Origin: Rickettsiales bacterium | Lineage (GTDB): Bacteria > Pseudomonadota > Alphaproteobacteria > Rickettsiales > CANDYO01 | Reading direction: 5' to 3' | NCBI GenBank assembly: GCA_947424995.1 | Contig: CANDYO010000040.1 | Location: 1 to 14,268, forward strand | Length of the DNA stretch: 14,268 nt | Shown: positions 13,740-14,268 of the stretch, in pieces | Position numbering within the stretch: position 1 is the first letter of the stretch | Layout of the letters: every line of letters begins with the position of its first letter | Notes under the pieces: generated by a model | Told to the model about the DNA's origin: nothing | What the model saw: the letters and a program-made list of their open reading frames with translations, nothing else | The model's database searches: none | Made by a program: the position numbers and the translations under genes

Positions 13740-13879
13740 AAGCTTTATGTGGTATTTATTAATTTTTTTAAATTACTTATAAACTAAGTTACCAAGTGCC
13801 CACCGTGGATAGTTACTGAAAACCTTAGATTCCTAAATAAAAATGAACAATAGACAATTTTTATGAACAGGTGAATACA
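13740..13879 (+). other. Long leader with a GC-richer island; possible small RNA or 5' UTR
   Basis: The stretch from the promoter-like TTGACA to the next gene holds no open frame of note. It contains an AT-only hairpin (TAATTT-TTTT-AAATTA, about 13756-13771), a short stem ACTTA-TAAAC-TAAGT (about 13773-13787) and an unusually GC-rich AAGTGCCCACCGTGGATAG island (about 13793-13811), with AGTTAC on both sides of it. I could not match it to tRNA, tmRNA, 4.5S or 6S RNA. Confidence 0.3.
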
Positions 13880-14268
13880 TTGTTTAATAATAAATTTCAA
13901 GAAAAAATATATAGAGCTTGTATAATTATAACCATTTTTGGTTTATTTTTGGCAATCATGTATCAGATAATTTTTAATATGTTGCACGTATCCGTTGAAA
14001 AATATAATGATAAGCTTAAGGATATTACCCATAGTGTAGAACTAGGGATTGCTGGTACAAATCAAGCTATGTACGCTTTATCTATAGTATTATCATCTGA
14101 GAGAATAGAAAAAAATAACTCACGCATTGATGATTTATTAGATAAGTATGTGGCTTGGCATATATATAAAACTGCGCCATTTCATAGTTTGAGAATATGG
14201 GGTATTAATGATGAGATTATCTATAATAATCTACCACCAAGTGAGATGGTTTCATCAGTTAAGATGAA
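13880..14268 (+). CDS. Membrane-anchored sensor-like protein, N-terminal part (cut by window end)
   Basis: I start at TTG 13880 because a perfect Shine-Dalgarno string AGGTGA (13869-13874) lies just upstream; the GTG at 13871 overlaps that site. The visible 129 residues contain a short cytoplasmic tail, one membrane helix (about 13-35, CIIITIFGLFLAIMYQIIF) and the start of an extracytoplasmic domain (VEKYNDKLKDITHSVELG, then SSERIEKNNSRIDDLLDKY). This topology is typical of the periplasmic sensing part of histidine kinases, GGDEF/EAL proteins or chemoreceptors. The output domain lies beyond the window, so the class is open; a sensor histidine kinase is my first guess. Confidence 0.6.
   Translation, partial: MFNNKFQEKIYRACIIITIFGLFLAIMYQIIFNMLHVSVEKYNDKLKDITHSVELGIAGTNQAMYALSIVLSSERIEKNNSRIDDLLDKYVAWHIYKTAPFHSLRIWGINDEIIYNNLPPSEMVSSVKM

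Noticed and set aside
13780..13830. tRNA, 6S or SRP RNA in the GC-rich island
   Set aside because: No cloverleaf, no 6S bubble and no SRP GNRA/AGCAG features could be drawn from the bases.

Overview
The window is AT-rich, tightly packed chromosomal DNA of an alphaproteobacterium, most likely a member of the Rickettsiales (an obligate intracellular lineage). The evidence is the low GC content, the efp-suhB-brnQ housekeeping operon, the dispersed palindromic intergenic repeats, an effector-like tyrosine phosphatase, and scattered homologues of the alphaproteobacterial gene transfer agent (GTA, RcGTA type) structural cluster. No species can be named from the sequence.

Left part (1-3665): a broken and reordered GTA block. 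A disrupted 3' remnant of the HK97-type major capsid gene (g5) is followed directly by g10 and a short coiled-coil protein that sits where the tail-tape gene g11 would be. A complete type VII toxin-antitoxin pair (hepT-mntA) on the opposite strand then interrupts the block. After it come g6 (head-tail connector), g7 (head-tail adaptor), g8 (tail terminator) and g9 (major tail protein). In RcGTA the order is g5-g6-g7-g8-g9-g10-g11, so a piece has moved. Three related palindromic repeats lie between g7 and g8, after g9, and before the NMN adenylyltransferase gene.

Middle part (3818-9207): an orphan acidic protein; a coupled pair encoding an NMN-adenylyltransferase-like protein and a prepilin peptidase lacking its catalytic half; a convergent effector-like tyrosine phosphatase; and the minus-strand operon efp -> suhB -> brnQ. 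The SuhB-family protein has lost essentially every recognisable metal-binding and catalytic residue of inositol monophosphatases, yet its reading frame is full length.

Right part (9311-14268): an orphan 321-residue protein (minus strand), then divergently the large GTA baseplate 'megatron' gene g15 with its TIM-barrel domain and its own candidate promoter, far from the other GTA genes. A 206-base leader region follows, then the start of a membrane-anchored, sensor-like gene cut by the window end.

The most interesting themes are the dismantled and rearranged GTA with individually intact late genes, the toxin-antitoxin pair inside it, the SuhB pseudoenzyme, and the PTP-fold effector candidate. 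I see no new multi-gene system that I could defend as such.
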